Of a stretch of 62,567 nt of DNA, positions 26,096-35,200 are shown one piece after another. The stretch's first letter is position 1; the number at the start of each line of letters is the position of its first letter. The stretch is from SAR202 cluster bacterium bin22 (GTDB taxonomy: Bacteria > Chloroflexota > Dehalococcoidia > Lucifugimonadales > UBA3495), in contig MPMM01000020.1 in the NCBI GenBank assembly GCA_002238505.1, positions 1 through 62,567 of the forward strand, written 5' to 3'. A program made the translations under genes and the position numbers. The notes beneath the pieces were generated by a model that was not told the DNA's origin, searched no databases, and saw only the letters and a list, made by a program, of their open reading frames with translations.

Positions 26096-27697
26096 ATGAG
26101 CACAAGGGTACCCAAAGTCTTGACGCCGGATCAAGCCCCAATAGGTGAATCAGACGCAGCAGAGGCCAAACGCTTCTGCTTACTTTACCACGAAATCATC
26201 AGCATCAATTACCAGGGTGAAACACGTTTGATGTCGCTCCCAGAGGCATACGCCGCGTTGGCTGAGAACCAGGTTGACGATTTCCCGGGACTCCGGCCCC
26301 ACCAGAAGCACTTCTGGCACGCCACTCTCTGCCAGATAGGCGCTATTGCCATGGTCAACGAGGGAATCGACGACCCTCCGGTGGAACCAGAGGTCTGGCT
26401 GCAAATAATACGCAACCTCACAGTGGGAGAATTTCCGGACGACGAGCCCTGGCACCTCTCCGTTGAAGACTACACCAAGCCGGCTTTCCTGCAACCCGCT
26501 GTGAGTTCCGCTGAGAAAAGGGCCGACTACAAGGGTGAAATATTTACTCCGGACGAAATGGACCTCCCGGTGGGGTCAAAACACCATGATATTCGGAACA
26601 ACAATATGCGGAACGCTACGGCGGAACAGTGGTTATTTGCGCTGGTCGCAAAGCAGACCGGCGGTGGTTACGACGGGAATCGGCTCTTCGGCTCCTCTCG
26701 CATGAACAGCGGGTCTGGCAACCGCCACGGATTCAGCCTTACCCCTTCCACCCGATGGGGCGCCCACGTAAGCAGGGACCTGCAGGTGCTGGTGAACCAG
26801 CACCGTGGGAAGGACGTGAACCACCTCCTGCTTTGGACCAGGCCCTGGGACGGCGGAAGGGACGAGTCCCTCCCTCTACAGCAGCTGGCTCCTCTGCCCC
26901 TTTACGTTGAGGTGTCACGACGGATCCGGCTGGAAGCCGATAGCAAAGGGAGCCTCAAGGGCCGTTATGCAACGAGCCGGGCGCCACGTATCCACGCCAA
27001 GGAAGCCAACGGGATGACACATGACCCCTGGACAATTACCGAAACGGAAAAATCAGTAACTGTCAGCAATGCGGGTTTCGACTACCGGCAAACTTCGCGC
27101 TACCTGGATCCCACGCGGTTCACCCTGCCGTCCCTGGCTAGGCACGTGCCAACGGTAGACGGTGACAACCAAATGCACCTGGTGGCAAGAGCCATTGTGA
27201 GGGGCCAGGGCAAGACAGAGGGTTACCACGAGCGCACCATACCCCTAGGGCGCGGGGCTGCGAGAATGTTCGGCTCAATTTCGGAACAGGCCAGACTTCA
27301 CAGAGCGGCACAGGAGAGATTGAACATCATCGCCGAAGTGCAGAGTATTCTGAGCCACGCAGTAAAAACGTACCTCCAGGATGGAGTAAGCGACGGCAAG
27401 ACTAAGGCGGAACACCAGAAGCTCATCGCCGGCGCCCGCCGTCGAGTGGATCAAGCCATGGACCCCGGGTTCTGGACAGACTTGCAGGAAGAACTGGAAA
27501 GCGCGGACCCGCAACGAACCAAGGCCGAGTGGTGTCACCAAATATTGGTAAAACAGGCCAGGGACATATTGAATGATGTGGTCCGATCCGGACTGTGCCA
27601 CGGCAAGGAGCAATACCGCGCGACTGCCGAAGCGAATGATCTGTTTGGACGCAGGGTAAGCAACAGTTCCAAACTGCCAGAAATACCGGAGGGTTAA
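26096..27697 (+). CDS. cas8e: Cas8e (Cse1/CasA), Cascade large subunit
   Basis: 533 residues. Recognises the PAM and starts R-loop formation. The sequence is divergent from the E. coli protein but has the family order: N-terminal block (RLMSLPEAYAAL), a central Gly/Asn-rich segment (KQTGGGYDGNRLFGSSRMN; RWGAHVSRDLQVLV), RPWDGG, and a C-terminal helical bundle. Its position directly before cse2 is diagnostic. The frame extends 58 codons further back to 25922, across the promoter and mini-CRISPR. The ATG at 26096 is chosen because AAAGGGA precedes it and the extension encodes repeat DNA. The three-base gap to cse2 indicates coupling. Confidence 0.9.
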   Translation: MSTRVPKVLTPDQAPIGESDAAEAKRFCLLYHEIISINYQGETRLMSLPEAYAALAENQVDDFPGLRPHQKHFWHATLCQIGAIAMVNEGIDDPPVEPEVWLQIIRNLTVGEFPDDEPWHLSVEDYTKPAFLQPAVSSAEKRADYKGEIFTPDEMDLPVGSKHHDIRNNNMRNATAEQWLFALVAKQTGGGYDGNRLFGSSRMNSGSGNRHGFSLTPSTRWGAHVSRDLQVLVNQHRGKDVNHLLLWTRPWDGGRDESLPLQQLAPLPLYVEVSRRIRLEADSKGSLKGRYATSRAPRIHAKEANGMTHDPWTITETEKSVTVSNAGFDYRQTSRYLDPTRFTLPSLARHVPTVDGDNQMHLVARAIVRGQGKTEGYHERTIPLGRGAARMFGSISEQARLHRAAQERLNIIAEVQSILSHAVKTYLQDGVSDGKTKAEHQKLIAGARRRVDQAMDPGFWTDLQEELESADPQRTKAEWCHQILVKQARDILNDVVRSGLCHGKEQYRATAEANDLFGRRVSNSSKLPEIPEG

Positions 27698-27699
27698 AT

Positions 27700-28251
27700 A
27701 TGACGGCCACCTATCAGCAGGATGCCGAGTTGCATCCTGGAGACCCACGACACGCTGCCAGGATTGCCGACAGGTTGACAAGGAGGGACGTAACTCCCGG
27801 AGACATGGCGGCACTCAGAAGACTCAACGAAAAAAGGCCGACCACGGCCATTTTCTGGAAAGTCTGCAATGAACTGGGCATTGAATCGGCCCCGTGGGAT
27901 TTGCTCGAGTCCTGGGCTGCAGTCTTCCGCATGATTGCCATAGGCACAAAGGTGGGTGAAACCCAAACCACCGGTCCCCATGATGGCAACGTACCGCTTG
28001 GCCGGGCTCTAGCGCTGAGCGGCTACAGCCAGAATCGGATGAAGACCTTGTTGGACGCCGATCCGGCAGTGCTGCCGGCCATTGTGGAACGAATGGCCAG
28101 CTACCTGAATGCCAAGAACCAGAAGTTCAACTGGAACGACGGCGCTCGCATCATGCTGACCGGGCGCCGAACTTTCGAACAAAGAGACCTCGACAGAACA
28201 CGCCTAGCGCGGGATTTTTACCGGCAGTTGCGCCAACAGGAAAGACAATAA
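27700..28251 (+). CDS. cse2: Cse2 (CasB/Cas11), Cascade small subunit
   Basis: 183 residues, all helical, with RNEKRP-like and LLESWAAVFRMIAIG blocks followed by LGRALALSGYSQNRMKTLL and a basic C-terminus (RTRLARDFYRQLRQQ). Two copies normally line the R-loop and stabilise the non-target strand. The ATG is two bases after the cas8e stop, so they are translated together. Length is normal for Cse2. Confidence 0.9.
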   Translation: MTATYQQDAELHPGDPRHAARIADRLTRRDVTPGDMAALRRLNEKRPTTAIFWKVCNELGIESAPWDLLESWAAVFRMIAIGTKVGETQTTGPHDGNVPLGRALALSGYSQNRMKTLLDADPAVLPAIVERMASYLNAKNQKFNWNDGARIMLTGRRTFEQRDLDRTRLARDFYRQLRQQERQ

Positions 28252-28274
28252 CCCGGCAGCATAAAGGAGCGAAT

Positions 28275-29420
28275 ATGTTTACCCCGAGATTTATCCAGAT
28301 CCACGCGTTGCAGAACTACACTGGTACGCTTCTCAATCGAGACGACACTGGACTGGCCAAGACCATGCCATACGGCGGCGTGCCGCGCACTCGCATCTCC
28401 TCCCAATGCCTGAAGCGTCACTGGAGGAAGTCCGAAGGTGAATACGCCCTTACCGGCATAGCCCCAGACCCGGTACGTACCAAGGAACTGGCCGACTTGG
28501 CCATCCTGAAACGCGTCCGGGAACTTACTCCGGGCCTGAACGAAGACCTGGCAATGCGCGCATTGCAAGCGCTCAACACCGGCCTCTACGGGGACAAGGG
28601 TAATGACTCCAACAGCCGACAACCCCTGCTATTCGGCCAGAATGAAATTGATTACCTGAGCATCAAGACCTCCGATATCCTTAGGGATAACAGTGAACCT
28701 GAGCAAGTAGCTGCCGCAGTGAACAAACTGTTGGAAAAGAAGTCCGAAGGTGACAACTTTCAGGCTTTCCGGCTGAGCCAATCCATGCCGGCCGGCATCA
28801 TCGGAGCTATGTTCGGGCGCATGATGACCAGCGACCCCAACGCCAACATTGACGCAGCGGTGCATGTGGCGCACGCTTTCACCACTCACGGTGAGGAAAA
28901 AGAGATCGACTACTTCACGGCAATGGAGGAACTCTCCCCAGACCCCGGTGCTGGACACATCGGAGACACGGAGATCAACTCTGGCATCTACTATGTCTAC
29001 GTGTGCGTGGACGTAAGAGGCCTCACGGCCAACACCATCGGTTGTCCTCCCGAAAAGTGGCTGGATAACAACCGGGACATTGCAGCAGAAGCCGTCTCAA
29101 AGCTGGTCGGGCTGGTGGCCACAGTATCTCCAGGAGCCAAGAAAGGTTCGACAGCGCCCTACGGGTACGCCAAGGCCCTGCTGGTGGAAGCTGGCGAAAG
29201 ACAGCCCCGAAGCCTCTCAGGCGCCTACCGGCAACCATCCAGACCGGATTTCCAGGATGCCGTCGAGCACCTCAATCTGGAAGTCGAATCCCACGACCAA
29301 GTGTACGGCTCCCATGAGGCCCGCAAGATGTTCGTCAACCTGGGTCCCGAGCCTGACTGTACGCTGAAGGACATCACGGAATGGGTCAGCCAGGTGGTCC
29401 TCTATGGAGACGCCCAATGA
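28275..29420 (+). CDS. cas7: Cas7e (Cse4/CasC), Cascade backbone
   Basis: 381 residues. Typical Cas7e features: FIQIHALQNYTGTLLNRDDT at the start, then AKTMPYGGVPRTRISSQCLK, VDAAVHVAHAFTTH-like helix and NTIGCPPEKW. Six copies form the crRNA-binding spine of Cascade. Ribosome site AAGGAG lies before the ATG. Its TGA overlaps the cas5 start. Confidence 0.95.
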   Translation: MFTPRFIQIHALQNYTGTLLNRDDTGLAKTMPYGGVPRTRISSQCLKRHWRKSEGEYALTGIAPDPVRTKELADLAILKRVRELTPGLNEDLAMRALQALNTGLYGDKGNDSNSRQPLLFGQNEIDYLSIKTSDILRDNSEPEQVAAAVNKLLEKKSEGDNFQAFRLSQSMPAGIIGAMFGRMMTSDPNANIDAAVHVAHAFTTHGEEKEIDYFTAMEELSPDPGAGHIGDTEINSGIYYVYVCVDVRGLTANTIGCPPEKWLDNNRDIAAEAVSKLVGLVATVSPGAKKGSTAPYGYAKALLVEAGERQPRSLSGAYRQPSRPDFQDAVEHLNLEVESHDQVYGSHEARKMFVNLGPEPDCTLKDITEWVSQVVLYGDAQ

Positions 29421-30160
29421 CCAACTCTTACTTGATACTCATATTGCAGGCACCCCTGGTCGCCTACGGCAACGAAGCAGTTGACCGAAAACGGCCGACC
29501 GATTTAATGCCGGGCAGATCCATGCTGACCGGATTGCTCGGGAACGCCATCGGGTACAGCCGGCGGGATGCTGCCGAATTGGACAGCCTGCAAAAACGGT
29601 TAAGATACGCCGCCCGAACGGAACAATTCGGGCATCTCCGAAACCTCAGGGACTTCCATACGGCGCAACTAAGCGCGGACGATGTGGCTTGGACCACATA
29701 CGGGGTCCCCGAAGGCCGCTCCGGCAGTCCGGACACCTACAGGAGCCCAGAAATACGCGAGGTCGATTACCTGACAGAATCGCGAACCGTCGTCGCCATT
29801 ACATTGGACGACACGGCAGAAGGCCCCACCTTGGGCGAAATAGCCGCGGCCGTACAAAAGCCAGCCCGTCCGCTATTCATCGGCAGGAAGTGTTGCCTGC
29901 CGGAACGTCCCATTTTTGAGGCAGTGCTGGATGCTGCCGACGAAACGGAGGCGTTATATTTGGTACCAAATGCGCCTGAAATAATGGAAGCTCAGGCCCA
30001 ATGGGATGGACCGCATCACCACAACAGTATCAGGAAGGACAGAGAGGTTTGGGTCAGCGACCTGAAGGACTGGCACAACGGAGTCCACGTCGGTCGCCGG
30101 ATGGTCAACCGAGGGCAGCAACGATTCAAAGAGACGCTGGCTGACATACCAGGAGTTTAG
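29417..30160 (+). CDS. cas5e: Cas5e (CasD), crRNA 5'-handle binder
   Basis: 247 residues, opening SYLILILQAPLVAYGNEAVD, the RAMP-fold beta strand typical of Cas5e, followed by MPGRSMLTGLLGNAIGYSRR and the late RPLFIGRKCCLP block. It caps the Cascade spine and holds the 5' handle. Start ATG at 29417 overlaps the cas7 stop (ATGA); the earlier in-frame codon at 29381 would overlap cas7 by 40 bases. Confidence 0.93.
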   Translation: MTNSYLILILQAPLVAYGNEAVDRKRPTDLMPGRSMLTGLLGNAIGYSRRDAAELDSLQKRLRYAARTEQFGHLRNLRDFHTAQLSADDVAWTTYGVPEGRSGSPDTYRSPEIREVDYLTESRTVVAITLDDTAEGPTLGEIAAAVQKPARPLFIGRKCCLPERPIFEAVLDAADETEALYLVPNAPEIMEAQAQWDGPHHHNSIRKDREVWVSDLKDWHNGVHVGRRMVNRGQQRFKETLADIPGV

Positions 30161-30162
30161 AA

Positions 30163-30885
30163 ATGTCAAAGCTATACCTCATGAAAGCCGATCTCGATAT
30201 GGTGAATCTGGCCAAGTACGCTGCGGAGCAACACCATAGCGACCCGGACCGCACCGCCCACTGTCTCGTCACTGAGTCATTCGGAAGAGCTCAGATGCCA
30301 AAGCCCTTTGTCATAAAGACACGGGTAACTGATGGAGCGCTAAAGGGCACGATCTTAGCATATACCCCACTGAGCACTGAGGAATTGAGAGCCATTGCGC
30401 ATCACAACCAAAGATTGGCTCACTCAGCCGTGTTGGATCCCTCCACCATCAACACCGTTGGAGTACCGGACCAGTGGGTTGAAGGACAATCCATACATTT
30501 CGAGGTTAGAGTACGACCGACCAAGCGCACCTCCAGTCGCGAACCCCAAAACCCCAACACAGAACAAGACATCTACCTGGGCTCAACGGAAAACTCCAGC
30601 AGGGCAGAGACATACTGTCAGTGGCTATCGCAACTTATGCAAAGGCAGGGGGGATTGCAGCCGATACCAGAGACAATGGCAATGATTCATTTCGCCAGGA
30701 GACGCGTCCGGCGACAAAACACGTCGAAATGGACCGCTGGGCCGGACGCAACCATTTCCGGAGTGGGTACCGTCATCAACCCGGACCGGATGAAGTTAGC
30801 ACTAGCCGAAGGACTTGGCCGACATAAAGGGTATGGGTATGGAATGTTGCTGCTCCGGCCAAGTGCCCGCCCAGGGAACCTGTAG
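30163..30885 (+). CDS. cas6e: Cas6e (CasE), pre-crRNA endoribonuclease
   Basis: 240 residues. Cuts the repeat hairpins of the pre-crRNA and stays bound to the 3' hairpin. RAMP fold with the diagnostic C-terminal Gly-rich loop GLGRHKGYGYGMLLLRP; a His in the N-terminal region (EQHHSD) is a candidate catalytic residue. AGGAG overlaps the end of cas5 before the ATG, two bases after the cas5 stop. It should also process the two degenerate repeats upstream of cas8e. Confidence 0.94.
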   Translation: MSKLYLMKADLDMVNLAKYAAEQHHSDPDRTAHCLVTESFGRAQMPKPFVIKTRVTDGALKGTILAYTPLSTEELRAIAHHNQRLAHSAVLDPSTINTVGVPDQWVEGQSIHFEVRVRPTKRTSSREPQNPNTEQDIYLGSTENSSRAETYCQWLSQLMQRQGGLQPIPETMAMIHFARRRVRRQNTSKWTAGPDATISGVGTVINPDRMKLALAEGLGRHKGYGYGMLLLRPSARPGNL

Positions 30886-30951
30886 ACGACTCTTCGAGTA
30901 AATAAAACTGACCGCACCTGGGAACTCCAGAGGTCGCGACGAGGCATTTGA

Positions 30952-31902
30952 ATGCTACGAGGGAGACTGGGGCTTGAAACAGCACGAATCCCCCATTCCG
31001 ACCGGCATGGGCTATTGTGGCTCTCGCGGGGCGCTCTGACAGTCCGGGACGGCACATTACGCTTCGAACGCCATGTTGGCATGGACTCTGACAGCCCCTT
31101 GGAAGCAGGCGAGTACGGCATACCGTTTCAGAGTCTGTCGATGATATTGCTGGGCCCAGGCTCAACTGTAAGTCACGATGCACTCCGACTCATGGCGCGA
31201 CACGGCACCGGATTGGTGGCCGTCGGCGAGGACGGGGTGAGATGCTACACAGCACCTCCCCTAATGCCAGACACCTCCGACATCGCCCGCCAACAGATGC
31301 GAGCCTGGGGAGACCCTGAGGGTGGTCGCATCACCATTGCACGCAAGATGTACGCCCTCCGATTGGGTGAGGTGCCGCCACAAACCGACATCAACGCGTT
31401 GCGCGGCATGGAGGGCGCCAGAATGCGGCGAACCTACCGAAACTTGGCGCAGCAGTATGGCATCGATTGGAAAGGAAGGAGGTACGACAGGGCCGACCCG
31501 ACATGGGCAGATATTCCCAACCAGGCGGTTAACCATGCCTCGGTAGCTGTCACGTCCGCAGCAGTGATAGCGGTAACCGCTGTTGGCGCAATTCCACAGC
31601 TGGGATTTATCCATGAACACAGTGGCGACGCATTTGCGTTAGATATCGCGGATCTTTTTCGCGACACAGTGCTCTTGCCTGCTGCCTTCAAGTCGGCCAA
31701 AGAAGTGATCGATAACCCAAGGCTTGAAATCGAACGCCACACCAGGAAAACCACAGGAGAAATGCTACGAACGGAGCGGGTCATCTCCAAGATGATTGAT
31801 CGAATCAAGACTTTGTTCCAAGACGTTCCTCCTTTGGAACCATTGTCAACAACCTCATGGGACATGGATGACCCTGACAATGGAGAACGAGTCCGAGAAT
31901 GA
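30952..31902 (+). CDS. cas1: Cas1e integrase
   Basis: 316 residues. Inserts new spacers with Cas2. The catalytic residues are visible: Glu in LRGMEGARMR (about residue 153), His in GFIHEHSGDAFALDIADL (about 220), and the acidic pair in the same block. The 66 bases before it make it the first gene after a small gap in the operon. Its last codons overlap cas2 (ATGA). Confidence 0.96.
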   Translation: MLRGRLGLETARIPHSDRHGLLWLSRGALTVRDGTLRFERHVGMDSDSPLEAGEYGIPFQSLSMILLGPGSTVSHDALRLMARHGTGLVAVGEDGVRCYTAPPLMPDTSDIARQQMRAWGDPEGGRITIARKMYALRLGEVPPQTDINALRGMEGARMRRTYRNLAQQYGIDWKGRRYDRADPTWADIPNQAVNHASVAVTSAAVIAVTAVGAIPQLGFIHEHSGDAFALDIADLFRDTVLLPAAFKSAKEVIDNPRLEIERHTRKTTGEMLRTERVISKMIDRIKTLFQDVPPLEPLSTTSWDMDDPDNGERVRE

Positions 31903-32186
31903 CGGTAGTAGTTACCATTAATGTGGAGGGACGCTACCGCGGGTTTCTTGCATCGGCAATGCTGGAGATTGCGCCGGGGGTATACACGTCGCCTGCAATG
32001 ACTGCGGGAATCCGCGATCGCATCTGGGATGTACTGACTGGCTGGCACAACCAATTGGGCAACGGCACGATTGTCATGACTTGGCGAGACCCCACCGCAG
32101 TGGGAGAGCAGCACGTACGTACGTTGGGAGAACCGCCAAAACAGATCGTGGACGCCGACGGCGTGCATTTGGTCAAGTACCGGTAA
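31899..32186 (+). CDS. cas2: Cas2e
   Basis: 95 residues, the CasB-adjacent I-E type: MTVVVTINVEGRYRGFLAS, APGVYTSPAMTAGIRDRIW, and the C-terminal VHLVKYR strand. Forms the central dimer of the Cas1-Cas2 integrase. It overlaps cas1 by four bases and is followed after 63 bases by the first CRISPR repeat. Confidence 0.96.
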   Translation: MTVVVTINVEGRYRGFLASAMLEIAPGVYTSPAMTAGIRDRIWDVLTGWHNQLGNGTIVMTWRDPTAVGEQHVRTLGEPPKQIVDADGVHLVKYR

Positions 32187-32249
32187 GAAATTCATTCTCG
32201 ATTTGGCCCTTTACCAGCATATCTCGATAAATATTATCAACCATTAAGG
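32187..32249 (+). promoter_or_regulatory. CRISPR leader and pre-crRNA promoter
   Basis: A 63-base AT-rich stretch between cas2 and repeat 1. TTTACC (32210-32215), 16 bases, then TATTAT (32232-32237) makes a plausible promoter with a start just before repeat 1. The degenerate repeat at the opposite end (39945) confirms that this is the leader side. Confidence 0.65.
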
Positions 32250-35200
32250 GGTTGCCCCGTAGGTGCGGGGATGTCCCCGGGCAAGGCAATCGTTGTAAAC
32301 AGGAGTCGGCGGTTGCCCCGTAGGTGCGGGGATGTCCCCATCAATGAAAACTTGGGTTTCGTTTAGACAAAGGTTGCCCCGTAGGTGCGGGGATGTCCCT
32401 CCGACAATGGCGATATGCGCCGGTTTGCGGAAGGTTGCCCCGTAGGTGCGGGGATGTCCCCAATATCCGGCACTCCGGTCGCAACCGGAGTACGGTTGCC
32501 CCGTAGGTGCGGGGATGTCCCTCCTACCTCTGCTTTCGGAAAATCTCGGCTCCTGGTTGCCCCGTAGGTGCGGGGATGTCCCGGTAAAGCGGATAGGATG
32601 GAGTATCAGATATGGGGTTGCCCCGTAGGTGCGGGGATGTCCCTCCGAGCAGGCCGGAGTGATCGATGTGGTCCTTGGTTGCCCCGTAGGTGCGGGGATG
32701 TCCCGAAAGCCCGGGGACAGCACGGATGGAAGGTCAAGGTTGCCCCGTAGGTGCGGGGATGTCCCCCAGAAGTCCGCAACCCTGGCCGCCGAGTTTGCGG
32801 TTGCCCCGTAGGTGCGGGGATGTCCCTTTGGTCGGTAGTGTTAGGAATAGGGTAAACAGGGTTGCCCCGTAGGTGCGGGGATGTCCCTGGTCAAGAGCAG
32901 CACAGGGACTTTGAGCAGCGGGTTGCCCCGTAGGTGCGGGGATGTCCCTGCCGCTGCCCAGGCTGCGACCAGGGAGGAAACACAGGCCCAGGTTGCCCCG
33001 TAGGTGCGGGGATGTCCCTTTGCCAAGAGCCTGGACACCGACCCCGAGACTGGTTGCCCCGTAGGTGCGGGGATGTCCCTTCACGCCTTGGACGTGCGTA
33101 TAGCTCGATTAGGGTTGCCCCGTAGGTGCGGGGATGTCCCGTAGGTATTACGGGCCGCGACGCAAGCCGCAAGGGTTGCCCCGTAGGTGCGGGGATGTCC
33201 CGCTGCCCAGCAGTTTGCCACGCTGACCGATGAGGGTTGCCCCGTAGGTGCGGGGATGTCCCCTGCCTGGACAAAGGCGTCCAGTGGTGGGAACTGGTTG
33301 CCCCGTAGGTGCGGGGATGTCCCCTCAGTATGGCTTGTGTCCAGGATGAGCGACACGGTTGCCCCGTAGGTGCGGGGATGTCCCGGTAACTACCGAAATA
33401 CGCAGGGGCAGGGAATCGGTTGCCCCGTAGGTGCGGGGATGTCCCGACGTCCGTGTGTAAGATCTGCGATTGGGAATTGGTTGCCCCGTAGGTGCGGGGA
33501 TGTCCCGACTGACTACATTGCGAATACCATCGCCCTGGAGGTTGCCCCGTAGGTGCGGGGATGTCCCGATCACGGTGGTTACGGCCAGCATCGCCATCCA
33601 GGTTGCCCCGTAGGTGCGGGGATGTCCCGTAGTCATGGCCGGTCCACAGGTTAGCGCGCCGGGTTGCCCCGTAGGTGCGGGGATGTCCCTCTGGCGGCTC
33701 TCTGTCAGAAGTGCCACAATGGGGTTGCCCCGTAGGTGCGGGGATGTCCCGTAGACAAGATGTGGCCGCAGCCGGACGCCGATGGTTGCCCCGTAGGTGC
33801 GGGGATGTCCCTCTTCCGGCCCCTCAAGAGGCAAGCATAGTCCTGGTTGCCCCGTAGGTGCGGGGATGTCCCCCGCAGGTTCTGGATGCCGAAGAACATG
33901 AACAGGGTTGCCCCGTAGGTGCGGGGATGTCCCTCCTGGGCTGGCCCTTCGAAGACGAAATGGACCGGTTGCCCCGTAGGTGCGGGGATGTCCCTTTCAT
34001 TGTCCTACCGTGTATGGGTAAGGCGTGGGTTGCCCCGTAGGTGCGGGGATGTCCCTCCGGGAGTGCAGCCGGCGGATCTCAACGCCTAGGTTGCCCCGTA
34101 GGTGCGGGGATGTCCCGTTGCACCGGCCGGACCGGTCATCATAACTGGAGGTTGCCCCGTAGGTGCGGGGATGTCCCGTCCGCCGCCGCCCGGATCGTAT
34201 TCAATTGCGCGGTTGCCCCGTAGGTGCGGGGATGTCCCCGCTTGGGGAAGCGGTTGACGCTGCCCGGATGTGGTTGCCCCGTAGGTGCGGGGATGTCCCC
34301 GCGCGAAAGACACGTCGAACATATGGAAGGCGGGTTGCCCCGTAGGTGCGGGGATGTCCCTCACTCCCCCAGCGCACCACGACGCCGCTACCTGGTTGCC
34401 CCGTAGGTGCGGGGATGTCCCGGCGCACGACCGGAAGCGGCGCTGGGAGGGCGCGGTTGCCCCGTAGGTGCGGGGATGTCCCCCATGAGGAATGCCAAGA
34501 GGCAGACATGGCCCGGGTTGCCCCGTAGGTGCGGGGATGTCCCCAGGACCTGCCCGGGGTCACAGTCCGGCGGCGCGGTTGCCCCGTAGGTGCGGGGATG
34601 TCCCGCTCGCGGTTGAGGTTATCGAGGTTTCGGGCTGGGTTGCCCCGTAGGTGCGGGGATGTCCCGGTCAAGGGTATTCTGCGATGCCGGGCCTACAGGG
34701 TTGCCCCGTAGGTGCGGGGATGTCCCGCAGAATCGATCTGTGCGTCCTGCAACTCGACGGGTTGCCCCGTAGGTGCGGGGATGTCCCGGACGAGTAATGC
34801 CTTTTGAGATTAAGCACACTGGTTGCCCCGTAGGTGCGGGGATGTCCCCTATGTACTCGCCAACGAAGACCAGGCCGAGGAGGTTGCCCCGTAGGTGCGG
34901 GGATGTCCCTTTCTACGGGGTATCAGGGTCCGGTGGCCTGGGGGTTGCCCCGTAGGTGCGGGGATGTCCCCACGATCCACCAGGCCCCGCCCACGTGATA
35001 CCGGGTTGCCCCGTAGGTGCGGGGATGTCCCCTACCGGCAGCAGGCGACACTTTGGGCAGCTCGGGTTGCCCCGTAGGTGCGGGGATGTCCCCGCGTACC
35101 GGTGGGCAGGCGAGTAAATCTTGACGGTTGCCCCGTAGGTGCGGGGATGTCCCGGATGGCCCGGAGCGTGAAGGCCCCCTGCTCGGGGTTGCCCCGTAGG

